A DNA stretch of 64,000 nt from CAZJHD01 sp964545855 (GTDB lineage Bacteria > Planctomycetota > UBA1135 > JACQFD01), in NCBI GenBank assembly GCA_964545855.1, contig CAZJHD010000021.1, forward strand, positions 10,615-74,614, in the 5' to 3' direction. The first letter of the stretch is position 1. Each line of letters begins with the position of its first letter. Made by a program: the position numbers and the translations under genes. Shown one piece after another: positions 17,333 to 26,025 of this stretch. The notes beneath the pieces are model-generated. The model saw nothing but the letters and a program-made list of their open reading frames with translations, was not told the DNA's origin and ran no database searches.

Positions 17333-18094
17333 CTACTTGACGAACGAGCCCTCGGTCAGCGTCTGGTTCCCGTTCTCCTCGATCGCGAGCACCTCATAGA
17401 GGTGCTCGCCCGGTCCGAGGGTGGCGACGAACTCCGGCGAGACGGTGAGGCTCAGCACCGACGCCGGGACCGTGACCTGGAACGACTCGACGATGACTTG
17501 GTAGCCGCTGATGTGGATGGGCCGGAGCGGGAAGCCCTTCGGCGGGCTCGACACGGCGGTCCAGTCGATGCGGAGGTAGTCGTTCGGTCCCACTTCCGCC
17601 GAGACGATGGGGCCGTCGGGGATCGCGTGCGAGAGGACCCCGGTGCCGGTCAGCTTCTCGCCGTCCGCCGTCTTGCCGCGGAAGTCGTACTCGCCCTCCG
17701 GGAACTTCGCGAGGAGCTCCGCCAGCGGCACCTCCTCGAGCGACGGCTCGGCGCCCTCGAAGAAGAGCTCGGTCATGCCGAACGTGTGGTAGGGGCCCTT
17801 GCCGACGACCTGGAAGATCGGCTTCTTCTTCGGATTGACGATCGTCAGCTTGCGCCAGTCCTCTCCGTCGAGGAAGACGTGGACGCCGAGATCGTTGGCC
17901 GAGGCGTTGTACTCCCAGTAGATCCTCGAGATGGCGAGGGGAACCGCGTCCCCCGAGGCGGCGCTGGGAGGCGGCAGGACGGCTCCCGCCAGAGCGATCG
18001 TGCCGGCCGCCGTCGCAGCGACGGTGAGGGCGAGCGCGAGAGCGCGCGGGAGCAGGACGAAGGAGCGAGACGTGAGAGAGCTGCAGGGACGCAT
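17333..18094 (-). CDS. Exported hypothetical protein
   Basis: 253 residues. An N-terminal hydrophobic segment (residues ~14-40, ending LAGAVLPPPSAA) is a signal peptide or anchor. The rest is beta-rich with no family I recognise: SRIYWEYNASANDLGVHVFLD, KLTIVNPKKKPIFQVVGKG, LPEGEYDFRGKTADG-type and GEHLYEVLAIEENGNQT segments. The last part looks like a fibronectin type III-like beta-sandwich, which is a guess. It lies 183 bases before the secreted protein at 17149 on the same strand and is preceded by a 163-base gap. Start ATG chosen because it precedes the hydrophobic segment. Confidence 0.65.
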   Translation of the reverse strand: MRPCSSLTSRSFVLLPRALALALTVAATAAGTIALAGAVLPPPSAASGDAVPLAISRIYWEYNASANDLGVHVFLDGEDWRKLTIVNPKKKPIFQVVGKGPYHTFGMTELFFEGAEPSLEEVPLAELLAKFPEGEYDFRGKTADGEKLTGTGVLSHAIPDGPIVSAEVGPNDYLRIDWTAVSSPPKGFPLRPIHISGYQVIVESFQVTVPASVLSLTVSPEFVATLGPGEHLYEVLAIEENGNQTLTEGSFVK

Positions 18095-18257
18095 GGTGAT
18101 CCTCGACTCGTGAGGGGTCGTGGGTTGGGGGTGACTCTCGAAGAGTGCGCCCGCTCCATGAACACGACCTGAATCCCCGCCGATTCCTCGACGCGATGTG
18201 ACCGGCGGGGCCGTTCGCGCCTTCCGAGCGTCGCTGCGGAGCCCCGCGCGCCCGCGA

Positions 18258-20759
18258 CTACGACCCGGGCGTCGCCTCCGAGCGCGCTTCGCGCGACGCC
18301 TCCGTGCGCGCGGCCCGCGAGTAGAGGAGTCCGCCCAGCATCAGCAGCGCGCCGATCCCGAGGGTCGACAGCATCCGCCACTCGAGGGCCACGTCGGCGA
18401 GGTCGACGAGGGCCACCTTCGCCGCGGCGGCGAGAAGACCGGCGAGGCCGAAGTAGCGGTGGACGCGCGAGCGCCGGAAGCCGATCGCGAGAGCGAGGGC
18501 CGGCACCACGGCGAGCGTGATGGAGAGCGCCACCTGCACGTTGCTCGCGCGGAAGGCCGCGGAGTCGCCGAAGGGATCGGCGCCGACGGCTGGATCGGCG
18601 AGCCCCATGACCTCGAGGCACGTCGCGCCGAGGAAGAGGAGGTGCGCGGCGATCGTCGCGGCGGCGCTCCAGACCGATTTCGCGCCGCCTCCGAGGTCGC
18701 GGACCCGCGTCGAGAGGCCGAGGGCGAGCGCGGCCACGGCGAGGAACGCGAATCGCGGGTTCGCGAGGAAGGCCCAGGGGACGCTCTCGAGGCGCGGGTC
18801 GAGCTCGAGGATCGGGAGCTCGACGCCGTAGGACCGGCGCACGAGGAAGGACACCTCGCCCGCGAGCGCGAGGGCGAGGAGCGATGCGGCGACGGCCCGC
18901 GCGGCGAGGGCCCCGATGCGGGACGCGGGAGCGTCGCCCTCGAGGGCGCGGCCCATGACGATCCCCGCGGCTCCGGCGAGGGCGAGCGAGAGGGCGCGCG
19001 CGTTCGCGACGGGGAAGGACTCGAAGTCGAGGACCCACTCCAGCCGGGAGAGGAAGCGGAAGGCCGCGGCGGCGACGAGCGCGGCGGCGTGCGCGGCGAA
19101 GTCGGTCTGCCGCGTCCGCAGGGCGAGCCACGCGGCGCCGAGGGCCTGGGCCGTCCAGGCGGCCGTCACCCGGTCGGCGGGCACCGTCGCGTGCAGCAGG
19201 ACGGCGACGAAGACCTGCGCCGCCGCCATGGCGATCCGACCGGCCACGGCGCGGGCGCCCGTCGCGTCGCCCATGGCGCGTCCCAGCAGCAGGAGCGAGC
19301 CGACCTCCACGGCACACACCGTTGCGCGCTCGCTCCAAAGGAATGCTTGGTTCTCCGCTCCTTCGCCGAAGGCGGCGATCCGCCCCGCCACGAGTGCGTG
19401 CACGACGAAGGCGCCCATCAGCGGGACGAAGGCCTGCGTCCGCTTCTCCAGCATCGCGAGGGCCGCCGCCTCGAGCGCCCAGACGATGCCGAGGGCCGCG
19501 CGCGAGAAGAAGCAGGGAACGGCGCCCGTGAAGAGGCCGATCGCGAGGACGAGCGCGGCGCCGCGGACGGCGAGCGCCTCGGGGCGTCCTCGGGCGGCGA
19601 TGACGGCGAGGGGGCCGGCGAGCGTCAGGAGGTGGATCCCGAGACGCTCGAGCCGGTCGTCCACCTGCAGTCCGACGACGAGCGGGAGCGCGCCGAGCAC
19701 CGCCGCCGCGAGGAGCGCCGCCTCGACCCGACCGGCGGCACCGCCGAGGACGGCGCGGAGGCCGACGTCGGCGACGAAGACCGTTGCGAGCAGCGCCGCG
19801 CACGTGGCGATGTCGGGCTGCAGGCCCTCGATCCGATCCGGCGGCACGCTGACGCCCCAGGCGACGAAGACGACGACGGTGCCCACCAGAGCCACGACCG
19901 ACGGAGAGCGCCAGGCGCGCAATGCCGCGAGGGCGGCCGCGATCGACGTGAGCACCGCCAGGTAGATCGTGATCCCCCAGGGACCCGAGGTCGGGGCGCG
20001 GATCAGCATCGGTGTCAGGAAGCCGCCGAGGAGCGCGAGGAGCATCGTCGGCAGGAGGCTCCGCGCGACGCTCCATCCGAAACCGAGGAGCGTGATCGCG
20101 CAGCCGAGACCGAAGGCGAGCGAGAACTCCGTGAAGCCGTAGAGATGGAAGGCCGCCCAGTTCGTGAGCGTCAGGATCGCGAGGCCGGCGCCCGCCGTGG
20201 CGGCGGCGATCGGGCGCAGCGCGCGCCGGTGGAGGATCTCGGCGCCGGCGAAGAGCGCGAGGCCGCCGAAGGCGCCGATCACGATGCGGACGCTCGGGCT
20301 GATCCAGCCTCGGTCGAAGGAGAGCTTCAGGAACATCGCCGTCGCCCCGAGCGCGAACAGCGCGCCGATCCAGCCGATCAGGCGCGTGCCGACGAATCGC
20401 TCGGCGCCGCCCATGGACCCGGGGCGCTCCGCCGGCGACGCGGCGCGCACGGCGGCGACGACGGGAGGCGCGTCGGCCTTCGCGGCGGCGAGCGACGCCG
20501 GCAGCAGGGGACCGCGGTCCATCGAGCCCCCATCGGCCGGTCGCGAGTGCGGAGGCTGCGGGCGCGGCTTCGCGGGCGTCGAGGCGAGGAAGTCGGAGGG
20601 CGCGTAGCGCCGCGGGCTCGGCGCCGCCTTCGAGGCCGCCGGCTCCTGCGCCGCGCCGTCGCGCGCCGAGCGCGCTTCCAGCTCCGCGAGGCGCCGCTCC
20701 ATGGACTCGATCCGGCGGAGCAGCTCCTCCGGCGGGATCGGACCGTCCGCATCCGCCAT
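18258..20759 (-). CDS. DUF2339 large polytopic membrane protein
   Basis: 833 residues. Residues 9-35 form a short coiled coil (PPEELLRRIESMERRLAELEAR), followed by a Pro/Ala-rich linker to ~110. From about 125 (LIGWIGALFALGATAMFLKLSFDRGW) to the end it is almost continuous hydrophobic helices, roughly two dozen segments, matching DUF2339 with its diagnostic GAFGGLALFAGAEILHRR-type and LLALLGGFLTPML stretches. Function unknown; suggested to be a cell-wall or envelope-related inner membrane protein in other bacteria without proof. Divergent from mazG with only 71 bases between starts, which must hold both promoters. Confidence 0.9.
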   Translation of the reverse strand: MADADGPIPPEELLRRIESMERRLAELEARSARDGAAQEPAASKAAPSPRRYAPSDFLASTPAKPRPQPPHSRPADGGSMDRGPLLPASLAAAKADAPPVVAAVRAASPAERPGSMGGAERFVGTRLIGWIGALFALGATAMFLKLSFDRGWISPSVRIVIGAFGGLALFAGAEILHRRALRPIAAATAGAGLAILTLTNWAAFHLYGFTEFSLAFGLGCAITLLGFGWSVARSLLPTMLLALLGGFLTPMLIRAPTSGPWGITIYLAVLTSIAAALAALRAWRSPSVVALVGTVVVFVAWGVSVPPDRIEGLQPDIATCAALLATVFVADVGLRAVLGGAAGRVEAALLAAAVLGALPLVVGLQVDDRLERLGIHLLTLAGPLAVIAARGRPEALAVRGAALVLAIGLFTGAVPCFFSRAALGIVWALEAAALAMLEKRTQAFVPLMGAFVVHALVAGRIAAFGEGAENQAFLWSERATVCAVEVGSLLLLGRAMGDATGARAVAGRIAMAAAQVFVAVLLHATVPADRVTAAWTAQALGAAWLALRTRQTDFAAHAAALVAAAAFRFLSRLEWVLDFESFPVANARALSLALAGAAGIVMGRALEGDAPASRIGALAARAVAASLLALALAGEVSFLVRRSYGVELPILELDPRLESVPWAFLANPRFAFLAVAALALGLSTRVRDLGGGAKSVWSAAATIAAHLLFLGATCLEVMGLADPAVGADPFGDSAAFRASNVQVALSITLAVVPALALAIGFRRSRVHRYFGLAGLLAAAAKVALVDLADVALEWRMLSTLGIGALLMLGGLLYSRAARTEASREARSEATPGS

Positions 20760-20830
20760 GGGGCGGGATCCTGGCGTGCCGTGTGCCGCGAGCGAAGGGG
20801 ATTCCGCCGCGACTGGCGTAACCTGCGCCG

Positions 20831-21706
20831 ATGACCGAGACGACTCCGCCGATGGCGCGGATCGAGCGCGACGCCGCGGCGCTGCGGGCGCTGCTCCAGG
20901 TGCTTTACCGGCTGCGCGCCCCCGACGGCTGCCCCTGGGACCGCGCGCAGACCGTCGCGTCTCTGGCGCCGTTCCTCCTGGAGGAGTCCTTCGAGGCCGT
21001 GGACGCGATCGGCTCCGGCACGCCGCGCGCCGTCTGCGAGGAGCTCGGCGACGCGCTGATGAACGTGCTCCTGCTGGCGCTCGCCGGAGAGGACGAGGGC
21101 TCCTTCACGCCGGCCGACGTGGCCGAGGGCATCGCGTCGAAGCTCGTGCGCCGGCATCCCCACGTCTTCGGCGAGACGCGCGTCGCCGGAGTGCCCGAGG
21201 TCTGGGCCAACTGGGAGCGGATCAAGGCCGACGAGAAGCGCGCGCGCGGCGAGGACGCGTCGGCCGTCGCGGGCATCCCGGCGGCGCTGCCGGCCTGCCT
21301 GCGGGCCCTGCGCACGATCGAGAAGGCTTCGCGCGCGGGCTTCCGCTGGCCCGACCGCGCGAGTGCGGTCGCCAAGGTGGACGAGGAGTGGCGCGAGCTG
21401 CGGGCCGAGATCGAGGGCGGGACGGCCGAGCGCGTGGAGGAGGAGCTGGGCGACCTCCTGCTCTCCGTCGTGACGCTCGCGCATCACGTCTCGGTGAATC
21501 CCGAGACGGCGCTCCGCCGGAGCACCTACCGATTCGTGCGCCGCTTCCGGCGCGTGGAGCGGGCCCTCGGAGCGGGTCTCGCCGACGCTTCGATCGACGA
21601 TCTCCGGGCGCGCTGGACGGAGGCCAAGGCCGCCGAGACCGGCGACGAGGGCGCTCGCGGGGCGGATGGCGGGCCGTCGCCCGGCGGAGGGGTCGCCTCC
21701 CCTTGA
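20831..21706 (+). CDS. mazG: MazG nucleoside triphosphate pyrophosphohydrolase
   Basis: 291 residues. Two MazG domains are present. The first has LRAPDGCPWDRAQT (residues 28-41), EESFEAVDAI and EELGDALMN, the ExxE...ExxD metal site. The second has EEWRELRAEI and EELGDLLLSVVTLAHH. The protein hydrolyses NTPs to NMP and pyrophosphate, cleaning damaged or excess nucleotides and tuning ppGpp stress responses in E. coli. Slightly longer than E. coli MazG (263). The last ~25 residues are Gly/Ala-rich. A strong terminator hairpin lies at 21883-21915 downstream. Confidence 0.95.
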   Translation: MTETTPPMARIERDAAALRALLQVLYRLRAPDGCPWDRAQTVASLAPFLLEESFEAVDAIGSGTPRAVCEELGDALMNVLLLALAGEDEGSFTPADVAEGIASKLVRRHPHVFGETRVAGVPEVWANWERIKADEKRARGEDASAVAGIPAALPACLRALRTIEKASRAGFRWPDRASAVAKVDEEWRELRAEIEGGTAERVEEELGDLLLSVVTLAHHVSVNPETALRRSTYRFVRRFRRVERALGAGLADASIDDLRARWTEAKAAETGDEGARGADGGPSPGGGVASP

Positions 21707-22054
21707 TCCCCCCCGGATCGCCGGATCCCGCCGTTTCCTCGACCCTGGACCGGCTCCGTTCCGCGGGATAGTCTCCGGCCGTCACGTTCGAACCTAGCCA
21801 AGGGTTTCCCCCCACGGGGTGTAAAAAACGTGACTCTCCTTCTTCCCCTTTTCCCGAAGTTTTCCCCTTGGCTTTTTGTTCAACCGGCGCCGCTCAGCGG
21901 CGCCGGTTCTTTTTCGGGACCGCCGACGCGTCAGCGGTGATTCCGTCCCGCGCGTGAGGCCTCGCGGAAGCGCCGCGCGAGCGTCCGCGGGACGAGGAAG
22001 GAGAAGAGGAGTCGGCTGATAGCATCCCGCGCGGATCCCCCGAAAGGTCACTCG
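21707..22054. other. Intergenic stretch with an AT-richer segment and terminator
   Basis: No coding region found in this 348-base gap. From about 21800 to 21882 the sequence is unusually pyrimidine-rich and lower in GC (runs of C, T and A), ending in the terminator at 21883-21915. It could be the 3' UTR of mazG or an independent small RNA. A GTTCGAAC near 21786 looks like a tRNA T-loop but its flanks do not pair. Confidence 0.5.
21883..21915 (+). terminator. Rho-independent terminator after mazG
   Basis: A perfect 13-base inverted repeat (21883-21895 AACCGGCGCCGCT and 21897-21909 AGCGGCGCCGGTT) is followed by TTTTT at 21911-21915. On the minus strand there is no T-run after the stem, so it acts on the plus strand. 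Confidence 0.85.
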
Positions 22055-22957
22055 ATGCAGGCACCCGCTCACGTCCTCGCCGCCGTCGACTCCTCTTCGG
22101 CCGCCGAGTCGGTTCTCCAGGAGGCTCTGCGGATCGCGCGCTGGAGCAAGGCGAAGCTCCACGTCCTGCACGTCGTCGACCGTCTCGTCGTCGCCGACCT
22201 CCAGACGGCGCTCCGCCAGCCCGCGGAGACCGTGCGCCAGAACGTGCTGTCGAACTTGCGTGGGGACCTTGAGGGGATCCTGAAGAAGCTCGGCACCCAG
22301 GGAGTCGAGGTGGATCTGAAGGTCCAGGAGGGCCACGCGGCGGCGGGCATCCTCGAGACGGCCGGCGCCATCCCCGCCGACCTGCTGATTCTCGGGCGCA
22401 GCAAGCCCACGGGCAGCGCCGTCGACTCGGCGACGCTCACGCTCAAGTGCATTCGGGGCGGCTCCTCCCGCGTCCTCGTCGTCCGCGAAGGGCACCGCGG
22501 GCCGTTCCGCACCGTGGTGGTCGGCGTCGACTTCTCCGAGACGTCGAGAGAGGCCCTGCAGGAGGCCGTGCGTCTCGCGAAGAACGAGAAAGCGAAGCTC
22601 CACGTCGTCCATGCCTTCGCGCCGCCGTGGAAGGTGCTCCATTACCGGTCGCCCACTCCCGAGGCGTCGCCGGCGTTCCAGCGGGAGTTCAAGAAGGCGC
22701 TCGACCAGGTCTTCCAGGGATTCGTCGCACCCCAGGAGAAGGACTTCGGTGCTCCGATCGAGCGGCACCTCGTCGAGAACTCCAGGCATGCCGTGGGAGT
22801 CCTCGCGAAGGCGAAGAAGCTCGGCGCCGACCTGATCGTCGTCGGCACGCACGGCCGCTCGGCGCTCTTCCAGCTCCTGCTGGGCTCCACGGCGGAGCGC
22901 ATCGCCCGCGAAGCGACGGCGTCGGTTCTGATGATCCGACCGCCCGCGCCGCGCTAG
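22055..22957 (+). CDS. Tandem universal stress protein (two Usp domains)
   Basis: 300 residues with two Usp folds. Domain 1 (1-147): HVLAAVDSSSAAESVLQEAL, then ADLLILGRSK; its ATP motif is degenerate. Domain 2 (153-297): VVVGVDFSETSREALQEAV, and the ATP-binding signature ADLIVVGTHGRSALFQLLLGS followed by VLMI, which is complete. This suggests that only the second domain binds nucleotide. Cytoplasmic stress protein. It is convergent with the two antiporter genes (38 bases apart); Usp proteins often accompany ion transporters, but here the strands differ. ATG at 22055 begins directly at the domain. Confidence 0.92.
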   Translation: MQAPAHVLAAVDSSSAAESVLQEALRIARWSKAKLHVLHVVDRLVVADLQTALRQPAETVRQNVLSNLRGDLEGILKKLGTQGVEVDLKVQEGHAAAGILETAGAIPADLLILGRSKPTGSAVDSATLTLKCIRGGSSRVLVVREGHRGPFRTVVVGVDFSETSREALQEAVRLAKNEKAKLHVVHAFAPPWKVLHYRSPTPEASPAFQREFKKALDQVFQGFVAPQEKDFGAPIERHLVENSRHAVGVLAKAKKLGADLIVVGTHGRSALFQLLLGSTAERIAREATASVLMIRPPAPR

Positions 22958-22995
22958 CAGCTCGTGGGAGAAGTGCTCCGCAAGCGAGGAGTCGC

Positions 22996-24357
22996 TCAGC
23001 GGGGCGCCGGCGACGCGTTCTCCGCCGTCGGTTCTCCGGTGCTCGGCGCTCCGCCCGCGTCCGTCGTGCGCGCGCGGCCCACCTCGCCGGCACGCACGAG
23101 GGCGATCCGGTACAGCGCTGGTGGCACGAGCAGGTGGAGCGCGACGCTCCCGATCACCAGGGCCGTCACCTCGTCCGCGAAGCGTGGGAACGCGTTCGCG
23201 AGCACGGCCGTGAAGCCGATCGTCACTCCCGCCTGCGGCAGGAGCCCGAGCCAGGTGGATCGCGCCACGGCGGGCGGACTCTTCGCGATCTTCGCCGCCG
23301 CGCGCGCGCCGACGAAGAAGACGAGCCCGCGCACGACGGCGATCACGGCCACCGGAACCGCGACCGTCGTGAGCACGGGGAACGGGAGATTGGCGCCCGC
23401 CACGGAGAAGAAGACGAGGAACACCGGCAGCGATGCGGCCGAGAGGTCGTCCAGGAGACGCTGCCCGTGTCGGCTGCCGTTCTCGACGACGATGCCTGCC
23501 ACGAGCGCGATGGCTGGAGGATCGAGCTCGAGCCGCATCCCGACCTCGGCAACGGCGACGGCCATGCCGAGCGCGAAGAGCGCGACCGACCGATTCACGA
23601 AGCGCAGGTAGAGGATCAGGATCGCTCCGACGCCGAGTCCCGCGACGGCGCTCGCGCCGAGGGCGATCGCCACGTGGGTCATCGACTCCGCGAAGTCGCC
23701 GCCGTCCCCGAGGGCGGTCTTCGCGATGGGAGCGCCGAGGGCGAAGCAGACGACGACGAGGAGCTCCGTCACGACGGTGACGGCCATCACCACGCGAGAG
23801 AGCGGTCCCTCGGCGCGGAGCTCCGACCGCACGGCGAGCGCGACGGCGGGCGACTGCGCCACGAGCACGATCCCGATCACCGTGCAGAAGGCGAGGCCCT
23901 CGGTGGTGCCCATGCCGCCGAGGAAGGGCAGCCAGGGCTTCAGCGCCCAGAGGGTGAGCGCCAGCACGGGGATCGCGACGATGCCGCAGAAGAAGCAGAC
24001 GAGCGCGATGGTCCCCAGCAGAGGACGCATGGCGCGGAAGTTCATCTCGGCACCGGCCGTGAGCGTGATGAGGGCGATGGCGACGCCGTTCACGAGCTTC
24101 AGGTCGGTGACCATCGCCGGCGAGAGGAGCCCGAGCCCGTAGGGACCGAAGGCGACTCCCGCGAGGATGAACCCCGTGAGCTGCGGCAGCCGCAGGTCGC
24201 GCGTGGCGCGCCCCGCGAGGAACGCGCTCACGACGACGAATCCAGCGGCGAGGACGACGGCCGCGCCCTCGACGTGCGGGTTCGCCGTGGGCGCGAGCGT
24301 GCGCGCCGTGTGCATGAGCGCGGCGAACAGGAAGAGGACGAGCAGCCGGCTCCCCAT
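22996..24357 (-). CDS. CPA2-type cation:proton antiporter
   Basis: 453 residues, about 12-13 hydrophobic helices, of the Na_H_Exchanger/Kef family. Typical features are LRLPQLTGFILAGVAFGPYGLG near residues 55-75, a helix ending GAEMNF, and a region rich in small residues toward the end. It has no cytoplasmic TrkA-N domain and no obvious regulatory tail. It exchanges monovalent cations for protons across the inner membrane by family; ion specificity cannot be read. It starts 4 bases after the stop of a second, longer antiporter gene, so both are in one operon. Confidence 0.88.
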   Translation of the reverse strand: MGSRLLVLFLFAALMHTARTLAPTANPHVEGAAVVLAAGFVVVSAFLAGRATRDLRLPQLTGFILAGVAFGPYGLGLLSPAMVTDLKLVNGVAIALITLTAGAEMNFRAMRPLLGTIALVCFFCGIVAIPVLALTLWALKPWLPFLGGMGTTEGLAFCTVIGIVLVAQSPAVALAVRSELRAEGPLSRVVMAVTVVTELLVVVCFALGAPIAKTALGDGGDFAESMTHVAIALGASAVAGLGVGAILILYLRFVNRSVALFALGMAVAVAEVGMRLELDPPAIALVAGIVVENGSRHGQRLLDDLSAASLPVFLVFFSVAGANLPFPVLTTVAVPVAVIAVVRGLVFFVGARAAAKIAKSPPAVARSTWLGLLPQAGVTIGFTAVLANAFPRFADEVTALVIGSVALHLLVPPALYRIALVRAGEVGRARTTDAGGAPSTGEPTAENASPAPR

Positions 24358-24361
24358 GGTC

Positions 24362-25930
24362 CTACTCCGGCCCCGACGGCGCCGGGCCGCCGCCGGGCTT
24401 CGCGACGGCGACGCGTCGGGGCGATGACGTGCGGCTGGCGAGCTGCAGGAGGATCTCCGTCACGATCGCGCTGCCGAGCACGGCCGTCACGAGGAGCGGG
24501 ATCACTTCTCCGCCGTAGAGCGACTGGTGGTCGATCACGATCGCGATCGAGAGCGCGCCCATGGGCGCCACGACGAATCGCTCGTCGAACACCGAGAGCA
24601 GGCTCTGGTCGGCGGAGGCGCGCACGCGGCGGCGCGCGAGGACGGTGCCGAGCGCGCGGCCCGAGATGCGGGCCAGCACGAAGAACGGGACGAGCGCCCA
24701 GCCGCGCCAGTCCTGCACCTCCCACAGGGCGCCCACGACGACGAGGAAGAGGAGGTAGATCGGCCGCTCGAGGCGCTCGAGGGCGGCGCTCCACCGCGCG
24801 CGGTCTACGCCAGGGACGTTCGTGACGACGACGCCGGTGCAGAAGCAGATCACGATCGGGGAGAGCGAGAGATGCCCCGCGAGACCCGCCGCGAAGGCGA
24901 CGGAGCCGAGGAGGATCGCGAGCGCCTCGGGCGGAGTCGCGGGCCTCTGGAGCATCCAGTAGACGACGAGCCCGAGCACGCTCCCGACTCCGATGGTGAC
25001 GAAGAGCCAGCCCATTCCGGGGAGCTGCCAGACGAGCCCGGCGCCGGGGGGCCGGAAGAACGCGCCGAGACACGCGAGCCCGAGCACGCCGACGATGTCG
25101 TCGAGGGAGTAGACGGTGCGGCGCAGCTCCGCGGCGTAGGGAGGCACGCCGCGCGATCCGAGGAGCTTCGCCGCGACGGGGGCGGCGAGCGCGCCAGCGA
25201 TCCCGACCGTGAGGGCGTCGCGCACGAGCGTCCAGCGGCCCGGCAGGAGATCGAAGGCGTAGAGGATCGCGCCGCACGCGACGACGACGAGGAGGAACGG
25301 GAGCGTCGTCACGAGCGCCACGAGCTGGGACGCGCCGCGCGGCAGCCGATCGAGCACGCGCACGTCGAATCGGAATCCCGTGAGGAAGCCGATCCAGCCC
25401 AGGCCGAACTGGAGCACCGGCGACAGGTCGTGGAGGACGCCGTCCGAGAGGATCCCCACCTGCGGCAGCCGCCCGACCACTCCGAGGAGCACGAAGGGGA
25501 AGCCGGCGGTGACGACGTGCGTGATTCCGAGCCACTCCTCGAAGCGCCGCACCTGCGGCAGTCCGCCGATCCAGGACAGCGCCACGAGGGCGAGGAGGCC
25601 GAGGATCGTCCGGATGACGAGCCCCCGCGCCTCCGACTCGAGCTGCCGCTCGTCGACGGAGTGCGCGGGCACGGCGGCGTCGGAGACGGGCGGGACCGGT
25701 GACGGCGCGAGCGGCGCGGCGACTCCCGCGAGCGTCGCCTCCTGGGTCGTGGCCGCGGAGGGCTGCGCGCGCAGGGCGGGCTCGAAGCGCAGCACGGGCT
25801 CGAAGCGCAGCGCGGGCTCGACGCGCGCCGGCCCGGCCCGGGCGCCGGGCGCCAGCAGACCGGCGGCACCCGCGAGCAGGACGCCCGCGCGCAGGAAGTG
25901 GCCGAGTCGAGCGCCGAGGTCCGAAGCCAT
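24362..25930 (-). CDS. CPA2-like antiporter with exported N-terminal extension
   Basis: 522 residues from the ATG at 25930. Residues 1-32 look like a cleavable signal peptide (FLRAGVLLAGAAGLLAPGARA). Residues 33-95 form a Pro/Ala-rich stretch with three imperfect RFEP.L units, encoded by near-identical 18-base repeats at about 25794-25830. From ~105 on there are about 12 transmembrane helices; GLPQVRRFEEWLGITHVVTAGFPFVLLG parallels the start of the second antiporter, and SLDDIVGVLGLACLGAFF contains acidic residues typical of the transport core. Divergent from its partner in sequence, so the pair may form a heterodimer or have split functions. An ATG at 25954 is the alternative start. Confidence 0.8.
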   Translation of the reverse strand: MASDLGARLGHFLRAGVLLAGAAGLLAPGARAGPARVEPALRFEPVLRFEPALRAQPSAATTQEATLAGVAAPLAPSPVPPVSDAAVPAHSVDERQLESEARGLVIRTILGLLALVALSWIGGLPQVRRFEEWLGITHVVTAGFPFVLLGVVGRLPQVGILSDGVLHDLSPVLQFGLGWIGFLTGFRFDVRVLDRLPRGASQLVALVTTLPFLLVVVACGAILYAFDLLPGRWTLVRDALTVGIAGALAAPVAAKLLGSRGVPPYAAELRRTVYSLDDIVGVLGLACLGAFFRPPGAGLVWQLPGMGWLFVTIGVGSVLGLVVYWMLQRPATPPEALAILLGSVAFAAGLAGHLSLSPIVICFCTGVVVTNVPGVDRARWSAALERLERPIYLLFLVVVGALWEVQDWRGWALVPFFVLARISGRALGTVLARRRVRASADQSLLSVFDERFVVAPMGALSIAIVIDHQSLYGGEVIPLLVTAVLGSAIVTEILLQLASRTSSPRRVAVAKPGGGPAPSGPE

Positions 25931-26025
25931 GGAGTCGGCGCGCAGTCTCGTCAATCGGCGGGCCCGGTCCGGCGCGGGAATTCAGGAGCCGCGCAGCGCC
26001 GCCCGCAGCGCCGCGCGCGCGCGCG

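Noticed and set aside
21770..21830. GTTCGAAC resembling a tRNA T-loop
   Set aside because: The five bases on either side do not pair on either strand and no acceptor, D or anticodon arms can be drawn.
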